A DNA stretch of 64,000 bases. It comes from Candidatus Gastranaerophilales bacterium (GTDB taxonomy: Bacteria; Cyanobacteriota; Vampirovibrionia; Gastranaerophilales; Gastranaerophilaceae). Positions 33,753 through 41,819 of this stretch are shown piece after piece; the stretch's first letter is position 1; each line of letters opens with the position of its first letter. Under the pieces are notes generated by a model, which searched no databases, was not told the DNA's origin, and saw only the letters and a list, made by a program, of their open reading frames with translations. The stretch spans positions 62,001-126,000 of the forward strand of contig CAAHDT010000023.1 of NCBI GenBank assembly GCA_900770525.1, read 5' to 3'. The translations under genes were made by a program, and so were the position numbers.

Positions 33753-34157
33753 ATGGAAAAACGTTGGGTACAACGCTTTGGGAATTACAAACAAGCATTG
33801 GCTAATTTTGACGAAACAGTTGCTTGCATAAAAAAAGAAGGACTTTCAAAAATTTATACAATGGCTTTAATTCAAGCTTTTGAAATTGTCTTTGAATTAG
33901 CTTGGAAAACTATGAAGGATTACCTTGAATTCAGCGGAATTATAGCAAATACTCCTCGAGAAACTATAAAAGAGGCGTTTTCTGCAAATATCATTGCCGA
34001 TGGGCAAATGTGGATTAATATGATGGAAGCAAGAAATAAAACATCTCATACTTATAAAGAGGAATTTGCAAAAGAACTTTGCCAAGATATATTGAATGAT
34101 TATGCTCAGAAATTTGTAGATTTGGAGTTTTGTTTAGAAGGGAAAATTGATGGTTAG
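33753..34157 (+). CDS. HEPN-domain protein, nucleotidyltransferase partner (HI0074 family)
   Basis: The all-helical 134-aa protein matches the HI0074-type substrate-binding family: RFGNYKQALANFDE at the start, ALIQAFEIVFELAWKTMKDY in the middle and MMEARNKTSHTY later. The last contains R-x4-H, the HEPN ribonuclease motif, so it could be an RNase toxin. It overlaps the downstream MNT gene by 8 bases. In characterised HEPN/MNT pairs the MNT protein adenylylates or otherwise blocks the HEPN toxin. AAAAGGAG gives a strong start. Confidence 0.88.
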   Translation: MEKRWVQRFGNYKQALANFDETVACIKKEGLSKIYTMALIQAFEIVFELAWKTMKDYLEFSGIIANTPRETIKEAFSANIIADGQMWINMMEARNKTSHTYKEEFAKELCQDILNDYAQKFVDLEFCLEGKIDG

Positions 34158-34452
34158 TTTTGGTTTGCCTGAAACTACACTAAGTTTAATAAGGAAACAA
34201 CTAGCAATTTATCCTAGTATAAATTGTGTAAAAATTTTTGGTTCAAGAGCAAAGGGGAATTATAAACCATCATCAGATATTGACTTAGTATTGTATGGCA
34301 ATATTGAAGATAAACTCTTACGCCATATTGCTTTTGAACTCGATGAGTTACCTACACCATATAAATTTGATGTCCTTAATTATTCGGATATCAATAATGA
34401 AAAATTGAAACAAAGTATTGACACATATGGGAAAGTTTTCTATATTCAATAA
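34150..34452 (+). CDS. MNT-type minimal nucleotidyltransferase (HI0073 family)
   Basis: A 100-aa protein of the polymerase-beta fold with the motif GSRAKGNYKPSSDIDLVLYG: the G-S-x10-11-D-x-D core that holds the two metal ions. A third acid lies in KFDVLNY. It is the likely antitoxin or modifier of the HEPN protein just upstream. I chose the ATG at 34150, which has GAAGGGA at good distance, rather than the preceding TTG. The gene converges with slt; their stop codons are adjacent. Confidence 0.9.
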   Translation: MVSFGLPETTLSLIRKQLAIYPSINCVKIFGSRAKGNYKPSSDIDLVLYGNIEDKLLRHIAFELDELPTPYKFDVLNYSDINNEKLKQSIDTYGKVFYIQ

Positions 34453-36438
34453 TTAATCTTCATTATTATTATATAGTCGAATGTAGTTCCAATAAGTTCT
34501 CAAGACTTTTTTTACATAATTTTGTGTTTCAGGATATGGGATTTGTTCAATAAAATCATCCGTATCATTATAGTATATAGACGATTTCCAGTTATTAACC
34601 GAACCAATTCCGCCGTTATATGCTGCAATTGAAGATACGTCCATTCCATTTAGCATACTTCTTAAAAACGCATAATAATAATTTCCTAGTAACAAATTTT
34701 GCTGCGGATTAGCAAGACTGTATTTTTTTATAGAATGCTTGGCAGCAATTTCAGATGCTGTTGCAGGCATTAGCTGCATAAGTCCTTTCGCCCCAACCCC
34801 GCTATTGGCATTTGAGTCAAAATAACTCTCTTCTCTAACAATTGAAAGTATTAGCGGTGCTGTATTCCCAACTCTATCGGCTGAATTTTTTATATCACCA
34901 TAAAATAAAACCGGATAAACAAGTCGCCATCTTAAATCACTTTTATCAGGCTTTGGATTAACTTTTTCCATTGCATCTCTTGCAAGCAACATTGCTTGCT
35001 TGTAATCACCTTTTTTATATAATGCCCAACTTCTGATGAAATCGTCTTTGCCTGCGTATTCTTCCAAAACTTCATAATCCCCGAGAGAAACAAGTTTATC
35101 CATAAATGCATGTCGTTTGGAATACGGAAATTCTATCGGTTGTTCCTTAATATAAGAGGTAATTAAAGGTCCTCTGGTATGGTTCAAGTGTAAAAATGCC
35201 CTGTATGCATAATAAGAATCAGGATATCTTGAAATTACACTTCTGTAGTAACTTATATAATCTCTATAGGAACGTGTATTTTCGCTAATTTTCCCCATAT
35301 TATACATTACCATAGGAGTATATGCGGAATCTTTGTACTTATTAAGAAATGCCGTCCCAATTCGTTTTGCGTTTTGGTAGTCGTTAGCTCTTATCATATA
35401 CAAGAATATTTGCGATTGAGCATCGTCAACAAAATCACTTGTTGGAAACCACAAATATAAATTTTGGTAACATCCGAGTTTTTCGTTTGCCGGACTATAA
35501 TGGCATTTGATATCCATCAAGTAGTCTTTGCCTCTGGATTTTGCAATATTTATCAGACTACTTGCAGCTTGATATTTTGACGGAACTAACGTCATATATG
35601 TATCAATTGCCGAATAGACATCTTCTTTGCTTACGTAATCAGCATTTCCCTTAAGTCCCCATTCGGTTAAATATTTTGCCCTTGGTGCATTTCCTGCTGC
35701 TGCTGAAATTTTTACATCCATAGCCCAAGAATTTTTCAATTCTGCTTTTTGGGCGAACTCAGAAGCCTTCTTATAATCACCAAATAAATAGTAAGAATTT
35801 GCCATCAAAAGATAGTCATCTTTTGAAATAGATTTATCTAAAGATGTCCAATTTTCAACAACATTTAACGCCAATCTCCCTGATGGAGCCTTTTTTAAAT
35901 AGTGACGGAAATGATTTTCTATCTCGTTTTTGGCAGACAGTGGAAAGATTTTTTCTTTTTGATATTTTTTTAATTCCAATAAGCCTGCATAATATTCAGA
36001 AGCAATCGCATAATCCGTATCCGGTTTTGATTTTATTATGCTTTTAAAAATTTTCTTTGCTTTATGCGGTCTTTTATTTACCAAGTCTTGAGCTAAATTG
36101 TATTTTACTCGTGTTGCAAGTGGATGTTTCGGGTATAAAAGTAAAAAGAAATTATATTGCTTAATAGCTGCATCATAATCTTCCACTTTATCAGCACAAA
36201 CCCCTTGATGATAAACTGCAAGTGGTTTTAATTGAGATGTGAATATAATATTTGAAAATTTGACATAAGCACTTGAGTAATTTTTATTTGAATATTCTTT
36301 TATTGCACCGGAATATATTTCATCAGTTTTGTAAGGTGGTTGAACTAAAAGCATGTAAATGGTTATTCCCAAACCACAAATTACAAGACTAGATAAAAAT
36401 ATTCTTAAACTCTTTCTTAAATTATTGTCGCTATTCAT
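34453..36438 (-). CDS. slt: Soluble-lytic-transglycosylase-type murein hydrolase with TPR repeats
   Basis: The 661-aa protein has an N-terminal membrane anchor or signal (LRIFLSSLVICGLGITIYML), a long alpha-superhelix of TPR-like repeats (about 35-500, e.g. AIKQYNFFLLLYPKHPLA), and a C-terminal Slt domain (about 510-650) with catalytic Glu in REESYFDSNANSG, followed by GLMQLMPATA and IAAYNGGIGSVNNW. Such enzymes cut glycan strands of peptidoglycan with formation of 1,6-anhydro ends. Length and order match Slt70. It probably acts in the periplasm. Confidence 0.93.
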   Translation of the reverse strand: MNSDNNLRKSLRIFLSSLVICGLGITIYMLLVQPPYKTDEIYSGAIKEYSNKNYSSAYVKFSNIIFTSQLKPLAVYHQGVCADKVEDYDAAIKQYNFFLLLYPKHPLATRVKYNLAQDLVNKRPHKAKKIFKSIIKSKPDTDYAIASEYYAGLLELKKYQKEKIFPLSAKNEIENHFRHYLKKAPSGRLALNVVENWTSLDKSISKDDYLLMANSYYLFGDYKKASEFAQKAELKNSWAMDVKISAAAGNAPRAKYLTEWGLKGNADYVSKEDVYSAIDTYMTLVPSKYQAASSLINIAKSRGKDYLMDIKCHYSPANEKLGCYQNLYLWFPTSDFVDDAQSQIFLYMIRANDYQNAKRIGTAFLNKYKDSAYTPMVMYNMGKISENTRSYRDYISYYRSVISRYPDSYYAYRAFLHLNHTRGPLITSYIKEQPIEFPYSKRHAFMDKLVSLGDYEVLEEYAGKDDFIRSWALYKKGDYKQAMLLARDAMEKVNPKPDKSDLRWRLVYPVLFYGDIKNSADRVGNTAPLILSIVREESYFDSNANSGVGAKGLMQLMPATASEIAAKHSIKKYSLANPQQNLLLGNYYYAFLRSMLNGMDVSSIAAYNGGIGSVNNWKSSIYYNDTDDFIEQIPYPETQNYVKKVLRTYWNYIRLYNNNED

Positions 36439-36540
36439 ACATTAATATAATATCAAAATTTTACTTAAAAAGAAATTATTCAAAAAAAGTTTACAAATGG
36501 AGCTTGATAATATATAATTTTCAGCAGGAAGAGAGAAATT

Positions 36541-36897
36541 ATGACAAAAGATGACGAACAAACAGTAATACGCCCATGGGGATATTTTACAAATCTTGCA
36601 GTGCAAGAAAATTATCTGGTAAAGGTTATACACGTAAACGCAGGTCAACAACTATCGGTTCAATCTCATAATTACCGAAGCGAACACTGGCTTGTAACCA
36701 AGGGGATTGCAAAAGTTCTTTTAGGAGAGAATGAGTTAAACTTAAGTGTTGGTGAAAGTATTGATATTCCGGTAAAGGCTATTCACTCCCTCCAAAATCC
36801 GTCAGAAAAACCAATCGAAATCATAGAAGTTCAGCTGGGCGAATGCTTGTCTGAAGATGACATAGTCCGCTACAAAGATATTTACGGTAGAGTTTAA
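36541..36897 (+). CDS. Cupin protein like the isomerase domain of type II mannose-6-phosphate isomerase
   Basis: The 118-aa single-domain protein has the PMI-type cupin text: RPWGYFTNL, VNAGQQLSVQSHNYRSEHW, then VGESIDIPVKAIHSLQNP and EIIEVQLGECLSEDDIVR. In the bifunctional ManC/PMI enzymes this domain interconverts mannose 6-phosphate and fructose 6-phosphate; metal ligands are the Gln/His/Glu of the first motif and the His of the second. Here it is alone, without the guanylyltransferase half. GGAAGAG precedes the ATG. Its stop overlaps that of the convergent HExxH gene by 4 bases. Confidence 0.88.
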   Translation: MTKDDEQTVIRPWGYFTNLAVQENYLVKVIHVNAGQQLSVQSHNYRSEHWLVTKGIAKVLLGENELNLSVGESIDIPVKAIHSLQNPSEKPIEIIEVQLGECLSEDDIVRYKDIYGRV

Positions 36898-37682
36898 TTT
36901 ATAACATTTTCTAACTGCTTGTAGTAGCCTGAATTCAACAACTCATAAAACCGTTCGGTAGTGTAAGGTGCAAGCGCACAAACCCATTCTTTGTCCAGAT
37001 ATAAGCCTTCGACAAGTCTTGCAAAGAGTTCTGTCGGTCTTTTGTAGTACTTTTGAATTTTATTAATTCTTGCAGATACTCGTTTTTGTTTCTTTTGAAG
37101 TGACTTAAGTTTAATATAAGCCCCAAACGCTTTCGGCATTTCAGGAAAATCTTTTTCAAGAGTCAATATTGTAAGGATTTTATAATTTTTACGCCAAAAT
37201 CCGGTAACTAGTTTTACTCGGTCATATTTTAATAAATATCTTGCTTCGCTTTTTTTTATGTATTTATCAAATTCTTTGAATTTTTTTGAGCGCAAAAAAT
37301 TTGGATAATCTTTTTTTATTATCTTTTCAAGTTTCTTGATTTGTTGTTTAATTCTGTCTTTATGTTCGTATAATTTTACACATAAAGAATTTTCGTCTAC
37401 AAAATTTGTTACTTTGAATAATTCTGTTTCAAAGATGGGGTTGTTTTCCTTAAAAATTTTGTCAAAAGTTCCTCCGCTTTTTGCAATATCAGGTTCAAGT
37501 CCATAATGGATATAGTGAGTGAACTCGTGCAATAAAGTTTGAGAAACTTTATGTGGAGGAATGTTTTTTGAAATATCAATTCTGTTTTTCATAAAAAAGC
37601 CTAAGTGTCCGCGTGCTTTTGTCGTTGTGTTTACGGTTAATCCAAGGCTTTTAAAATATTTTATTAACTCTTTAGACTCCAT
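36894..37682 (-). CDS. Putative zinc metalloprotein with HEFTH motif
   Basis: The 262-aa protein carries HEFTHYIHYG near residue 51, an HExxH zinc site preceded by a hydrophobic LL, in the style of ImmA/IrrE- and SprT-like proteins. A Glu further on may be the third ligand. The rest is basic and helical (Lys-rich KQQIKKLEKIIKKDYPNFLR), ending with RPTELFARLVEGLYLD. There is no signal peptide, so it is cytoplasmic. I cannot assign a substrate. The presence of the full motif makes peptidase activity plausible. Confidence 0.75.
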   Translation of the reverse strand: MESKELIKYFKSLGLTVNTTTKARGHLGFFMKNRIDISKNIPPHKVSQTLLHEFTHYIHYGLEPDIAKSGGTFDKIFKENNPIFETELFKVTNFVDENSLCVKLYEHKDRIKQQIKKLEKIIKKDYPNFLRSKKFKEFDKYIKKSEARYLLKYDRVKLVTGFWRKNYKILTILTLEKDFPEMPKAFGAYIKLKSLQKKQKRVSARINKIQKYYKRPTELFARLVEGLYLDKEWVCALAPYTTERFYELLNSGYYKQLENVIN

Positions 37683-37713
37683 TTTTTTATTATAACATAA
37701 ATTGTTTCAGTCG

Positions 37714-37746
37714 AAAAAGTCCACCCATATAACCGGTGGACTTTTT
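37714..37746 (-). terminator. Rho-independent terminator after the 120-aa gene
   Basis: AAAAAGTCCACC and GGTGGACTTTTT form a perfect 12-bp stem around a 9-base loop, with T runs in both directions. Confidence 0.9.
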
Positions 37747-37821
37747 ATCAATATATAAAATCACTATAATCCTAATTAAATTTATTCTATTGAGCCTAAA
37801 CTCAATCGACAAGTTCTTTCC

Positions 37822-38184
37822 TTAGCAGCTTAATGCCATCAACGCTTTTACTGAACGTGCGTTATCTCTGACATCTTCATCATTGTTCATGTTAACTGTA
37901 TCTTCCAAAATTCTAATTGCTTCATCTTTATTGTCTAAAGCTAACAATTCATTGATTGTACTCATAGCAACAACAGTGCTCAAGTCGTTAATACCTTTAC
38001 CTTGGTTAGAAATAACAACTTCTAAAGAATCGTGAACATTTTTTCTAACTAAAGCGCGAGAAGTCATTTCTCTTACTTCATCAATTGCAGAATTTGTTCC
38101 CACGTCATTCAAAACTCTGATTGAATCTGAATCTTGGTGAATTGATAATGCATCTATAATTTTTTTAACTGAATCCATATTCAT
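37822..38184 (-). CDS. Unknown 120-aa helical-repeat-like protein
   Basis: The acidic, all-helical protein has repeated Asp/Asn-Glu-x-x-x-x-x-Ala patterns (DEVREMTSRALVRKNV and DEDVRDNARSVKALMAL) suggestive of short HEAT-like repeats. It is not a family I recognise. An excellent AGGAGG lies upstream. It starts 14 bases after the stop codon of the 163-aa gene, so the two are co-transcribed, and a strong terminator follows. Probably a partner of that gene. Confidence 0.7.
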   Translation of the reverse strand: MNMDSVKKIIDALSIHQDSDSIRVLNDVGTNSAIDEVREMTSRALVRKNVHDSLEVVISNQGKGINDLSTVVAMSTINELLALDNKDEAIRILEDTVNMNNDEDVRDNARSVKALMALSC

Positions 38185-38198
38185 TTTGTTTGTTCCTC

Positions 38199-38690
38199 CT
38201 ACGCTACAGCTCTTGTTCCGATTTCATTTACCAGCATTGTTTCCAAATCAGAAACAGGTTGCATTGCCAATTTATGAATGGCTTTGTCATAATTTTTTGC
38301 ATCCCATTTAGCTTTAATTGAATGAGCTGCATCAAAAAGACTTGGAACTTCAATTTCATTTATTTTATTCCAGAAGCTGATAGAGTTAGATTTAACTCTG
38401 TTGCAGAATGCTGAAATTGATTCAAAACCTTTTCTGAATGTAGGGAATGCATCGTTGATTGAACCTACCATTGCTGAACACATTCTTTTTGCTTTAGAAA
38501 TCATTGAAGTGTTCATACTGTCTGATGATTTAGTTCCAAATACGTCTGCTGTTAATACATTCATCTTCATTTTTGTGTTGAATGTATTTTGGACATCGTG
38601 TCCGATAGGGTTTGAAGATCTTGCTACGTTTGTCTCGTATTTACTGCTATTAAAAAGACGTGGAGCAATGTTTTTAATTGAAAAAGCCAT
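38199..38690 (-). CDS. Unknown 163-aa protein, first gene of a two-gene unit
   Basis: MAFSIKNIAPRLFNSSKYET... is a basic N-terminal segment, followed by Ser/Met/Lys-rich helices and an amphipathic region (SFWNKINEIEVPSLFDAAHS). No known domain. I chose the ATG at 38690 because AAAGGA lies at a good distance; the longer frame from 38747 has no ribosome site and adds a Cys-rich head unlike the rest. The 120-aa gene follows in the same transcript. Confidence 0.7.
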   Translation of the reverse strand: MAFSIKNIAPRLFNSSKYETNVARSSNPIGHDVQNTFNTKMKMNVLTADVFGTKSSDSMNTSMISKAKRMCSAMVGSINDAFPTFRKGFESISAFCNRVKSNSISFWNKINEIEVPSLFDAAHSIKAKWDAKNYDKAIHKLAMQPVSDLETMLVNEIGTRAVA

Positions 38691-38829
38691 TCTAATAATC
38701 CTTTCTTTCCATGTAATTACTTTACACATTTTAGAATAGCACACCATATAAGATATCCATCAACCTTTTGGAGGATTATTTTGAAAAAATATTATACTTT
38801 TGTTTGAGATTTTATGGTAAACTTTAATT

Positions 38830-39597
38830 ATGGAAATAAAAGAACTTAAAAATTTAATAGATGTTGTCGCAAAATTAAGAGCTCCGGATGGCTGTCCTTG
38901 GGATAGAGAACAGACTCATAAGTCGCTTAAGCCGAACATGCTTGAAGAGGCATACGAAACAATCGATGCAATTGATAGTAACGATATGGATAATTTGAGA
39001 GAAGAGCTTGGTGATGTTCTTTTGCAAGTTGTTTTGCATGCTCAAATAGCTTCTGAGGAAGGGGCTTTTAATATTGAAGATGTTGCAAAAGAGCTTAAAG
39101 AAAAACTTATCCACCGTCATCCGCATGTTTTTGGGAATGAAAAAGTATCTTCAACATCGGATGTTCTTAAAAATTGGGATAAATTAAAGCAAGAAGAAAA
39201 AACTTACAGAACATCTGTTATGGACGGGATTTCAAAAGCACAATCAGCATTAATGAGTGCTCAAAAAATTAGCAAAAAAGCAGTAAAAACAGGATTTGAA
39301 TGGCCAAACGAACAAGCTTTGTATGATTGCATTTTTTCAGAATATGAAGAATTTAAAGATGCTAAACAAGAAGGCGATAAAGACCATATGGAAGAAGAAT
39401 TTGGCGACATTCTTTTCGCAACGGTTAATTTAGCGCGCTGGAACAAAATTGATGCAGAACAAGCATTAATTCGTGCAAATAAAAAATTCATGGCAAGGTT
39501 CCGTAAAATGGAAGAAATCGCCGAAAAACCACTAAACGATTATTCTTTTGTAGAATATGACGAACTATGGAAAAAAGCAAAGAAACTTTGTTCGTAA
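38830..39597 (+). CDS. mazG: Nucleoside triphosphate pyrophosphohydrolase MazG
   Basis: MazG hydrolyses (d)NTPs to monophosphates and pyrophosphate, cleaning the nucleotide pool and lowering (p)ppGpp in some bacteria. The 255-aa protein has two MazG repeats: LRAPDGCPWDREQTH with EEAYETIDAID and REELGDVLLQVVLHA in the first, and EEYEEFKDAK...EEEFGDILFATVNLAR in the second, each an EExxE-EExxD magnesium site. Length is normal. No clear ribosome site is visible. Confidence 0.95.
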   Translation: MEIKELKNLIDVVAKLRAPDGCPWDREQTHKSLKPNMLEEAYETIDAIDSNDMDNLREELGDVLLQVVLHAQIASEEGAFNIEDVAKELKEKLIHRHPHVFGNEKVSSTSDVLKNWDKLKQEEKTYRTSVMDGISKAQSALMSAQKISKKAVKTGFEWPNEQALYDCIFSEYEEFKDAKQEGDKDHMEEEFGDILFATVNLARWNKIDAEQALIRANKKFMARFRKMEEIAEKPLNDYSFVEYDELWKKAKKLCS

Positions 39598-39665
39598 TTT
39601 AGTTAAAAAGGTGGGAATCACTGACGCTACTTCCAACCTACATCCTTTTTTGAAGAATCTTTCTA

Positions 39666-39861
39666 TGTTCATTTTCTCTTCTTTTGCATCAAAGGAGAAA
39701 AGGTCTACTTCAAAGACATTGGTTCCTTCATTTCTTTTCCTTTTTTTGCGAAGAAAAAGGAAAACTCGCGATAAAAATGAACGAGTCATCAGAAACTACG
39801 TTTCCGAACCTTCCTTTTACCATTTTCAACAAACAATCCTGAAAAGAAGAGAAAATGAACA
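39666..39861. repeat. 196-bp element bounded by perfect 20-bp inverted repeats
   Basis: TGTTCATTTTCTCTTCTTTT (39666-39685) is the exact reverse complement of 39842-39861. Inside is a further hairpin, TTTTCCTTTTT (39735-39745) with AAAAAGGAAAA (39754-39764), loop TTGCGAAG. The element fills the gap between mazG and the DAHP synthase gene. A 135-codon frame crossing it on the plus strand has no homology I recognise and is probably chance. It may be a miniature transposable element or a large terminator structure. Confidence 0.6.
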
Positions 39862-39865
39862 ATAT

Positions 39866-40915
39866 CTACACTACATTTGCAGAAAGGCATTTTTTCTCAT
39901 ATTGCAAACTTTCGTTGAACGCGTTTATTCTCCCCATAATGTCTTTGAACATCGGAAGAGGTAAACTTTGTTTTCCGTCTGACAAGGCATTTTCTGGGTC
40001 GTTGTGAATTTCTATCATAACTCCATCAGCTCCTACAACCAAACCGGCTTTTGCCATTGGTTCAATCAGATACCTTTGCCCAGTACCATGGCTCGGGTCA
40101 ACAATAATTGGCAAGTGTGAATATTTTTTTATAACCGGAATTGATGCAATATCCATCACATTTCTTGTGAAAGTACTGTCAAAACTGCGAATACCTCTTT
40201 CGCACAAGATTACTTGAGAATTGCCCGAGTACATAATATGTTCTGCCGCAAGCAAAAATTCTCTTATTGTGCTTGCCAAACCTCTTTTTAAGATTACCGG
40301 CTTGTTACATTTTCCAACAGCGTGAAGTAGTTTAAAGTTTTGAACATTTCGTGCCCCAATTTGTAAAACATCAACATAATCCAACATCATAGGCAAGTCA
40401 CTTGCGTCCATTACTTCACTTACTGTCAATAAGCCTGTTTCTTCACTTGCTCTTTTTAAAAATTGTAGCGCCTTTTCACCATAACCTTGGAAATCATAAG
40501 GGGAAGTTCTCGGCTTGAATGCTCCGCCCCTTAGAAATTCACATCCCATCTCTTTTGCTGCAGTTGCAATTTCTATCAAACTTCCGTAATCTGCTTCAAC
40601 AGAACAAGGTCCAACAATTGAAACAGGTTTGTTGTTTCCACCAATTTTTACACCATTAGAAAATTCAATAACAGTATCTTCTTGTTTTCTATCTCTGGAA
40701 GCCAGTCTGAATGGTTCTCTTATTATTTTTACTTCTTTTACCCCATCAAATGCAGCTAATCGCCCCGGAGAAATAGTCGTTTTATCTCCAAGCGCATCGA
40801 TAACCGTATGAACCTCACCGGTATTATATCTGACTTGGAAATCGTTGTCTTTTAAAAAGTCTATTATACGCTGAACTTGAAGCTTTGTAGCGTTTCTCTC
40901 CATTATTATAATCAT
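39866..40915 (-). CDS. aroF: 3-deoxy-7-phosphoheptulonate (DAHP) synthase, type I-beta
   Basis: This enzyme joins phosphoenolpyruvate and erythrose 4-phosphate in the first step of aromatic amino acid synthesis. The protein has an N-terminal ferredoxin-like regulatory domain (about 1-75) as in Thermotoga-type enzymes, then the barrel with VGPCSVE, GGAFKPRTSPYDFQG, QIGARNVQN, KRGLASTI, LCERGI and DPSHGTG. I use the ATG at 40915, preceded by AAGGAG eight bases away; the longer frame from 40957 has no site. The 349-residue length then fits the family. It follows a TPR gene by about 60 bases. Confidence 0.96.
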   Translation of the reverse strand: MIIIMERNATKLQVQRIIDFLKDNDFQVRYNTGEVHTVIDALGDKTTISPGRLAAFDGVKEVKIIREPFRLASRDRKQEDTVIEFSNGVKIGGNNKPVSIVGPCSVEADYGSLIEIATAAKEMGCEFLRGGAFKPRTSPYDFQGYGEKALQFLKRASEETGLLTVSEVMDASDLPMMLDYVDVLQIGARNVQNFKLLHAVGKCNKPVILKRGLASTIREFLLAAEHIMYSGNSQVILCERGIRSFDSTFTRNVMDIASIPVIKKYSHLPIIVDPSHGTGQRYLIEPMAKAGLVVGADGVMIEIHNDPENALSDGKQSLPLPMFKDIMGRINAFNESLQYEKKCLSANVV

Positions 40916-40976
40916 TGTAAATCTCCTTGGGGTTATAAAGTAAGACAAGTGTAGCACGAATTTTTTTTTAATTCAA

Positions 40977-41570
40977 TTAATTTTCCAAAACCCTCTCAAG
41001 TGCAATTGCAGGATAATATGCCGGAAGAATTTCCAAACAAGATTTTAATGACTTCTTTGCATTCTTTTTATCCCCATTTTTATAATACGTTTCTGCTAAC
41101 AGATAATGTAATTCCGGATCCGTATAGAAATAATCTTTAGCCCGCTTTAAAAAGAACATTCCATACTCATCATAGCCGTTATTTAAAAACACTCTGCCTA
41201 AAAACTTAAAAACTTCAGGATTTATCGTGCATAACCAGTCCGTATATTTTATAATATTCTCAATATATTCACCAAGATAATGTTTTAAAAACAGATTAAA
41301 ATCTATTTCAAAAAAGTTTCTTAGTTCAAAATATGAAGGATATCCATGCAAATTTCCTTGAACAAGTGTCGCAATAAAAGCTCCCCAATGTGCTCGAATA
41401 TCTTCCGCTGAAATTTTGGAAAACAATTCTTCCGCGTTTTGAGGACGATTATTTAAAAGCTCAAAATATCCGCTCTCTAATATATACCCGTTTTGAACAA
41501 AAAAATGTTGACAGTCTTCGTTCAAGGCTATCAACATTTCTTCTTTAGCTTTTGTATAATTTAAATTCAT
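40977..41570 (-). CDS. TPR-repeat protein
   Basis: The 197-aa protein is helical throughout, and its last 80 residues contain two clear TPR units (LGRVFLNNGYDEYGMFFLKR and HYLLAETYYKNGDKKNAKKS). The front half has aromatic-rich helices I cannot place. There is no signal peptide. It starts four bases after the stop of the upstream TPR gene's shifted frame, so the two are translated together, which supports the shifted frame being real. Confidence 0.8.
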   Translation of the reverse strand: MNLNYTKAKEEMLIALNEDCQHFFVQNGYILESGYFELLNNRPQNAEELFSKISAEDIRAHWGAFIATLVQGNLHGYPSYFELRNFFEIDFNLFLKHYLGEYIENIIKYTDWLCTINPEVFKFLGRVFLNNGYDEYGMFFLKRAKDYFYTDPELHYLLAETYYKNGDKKNAKKSLKSCLEILPAYYPAIALERVLEN

Positions 41571-41573
41571 AAA

Positions 41574-41819
41574 TTATTTATTGTTATCGTTAAAGTTCAT
41601 TGTATTTAAGCTATTCATCATTGAATTCATCATTAATGATTGTATAACTTGCGGATCAATATTTTGACCATTGTTTCCGGCATTCATCATGTAAGGCAAC
41701 ATATTCATCATTGAGTCATTGTTGTTATTCCCATTACCAAGCATCATGTTGATTTGTTGCATTTCTGCGCTTGGCATGAAGTCTGACGGTTTATATGTTT
41801 GTTGTCCGTTTACAGAGTT
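41574..41819 (-). CDS. Met/Asn-rich C-terminal extension of the TPR lipoprotein-like gene, reached by -1 shift
   Basis: This frame has no start of its own until an internal ATG at 41777 without ribosome site, yet stays open from the A9 run at 41819 onward: N-S-V-N-G-Q-Q-T-Y-K-P-S-D-F, then Met/Asn-rich text (MNMLPYMMNAGNNGQNIDPQ, MNSMMNSLNTMNFNDNNK). A -1 shift or one added A joins it to the upstream 302-aa frame to give about 381 residues. It could be programmed slippage, a mutation or an assembly error. Confidence 0.55.
   Translation of the reverse strand, partial: NSVNGQQTYKPSDFMPSAEMQQINMMLGNGNNNNDSMMNMLPYMMNAGNNGQNIDPQVIQSLMMNSMMNSLNTMNFNDNNK

Noticed and set aside
38691..38747. Longer start of the 163-aa gene (adding 19 residues)
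   Set aside because: No ribosome site there; AAAGGA stands before the ATG at 38690.
39557..39964. A 135-codon frame on the plus strand between mazG and aroF, and a 74-codon frame on the minus strand
   Set aside because: Both cross the inverted-repeat element, have no ribosome site and a biased Lys/Phe/Arg composition, and the first overlaps the ends of two well supported genes.
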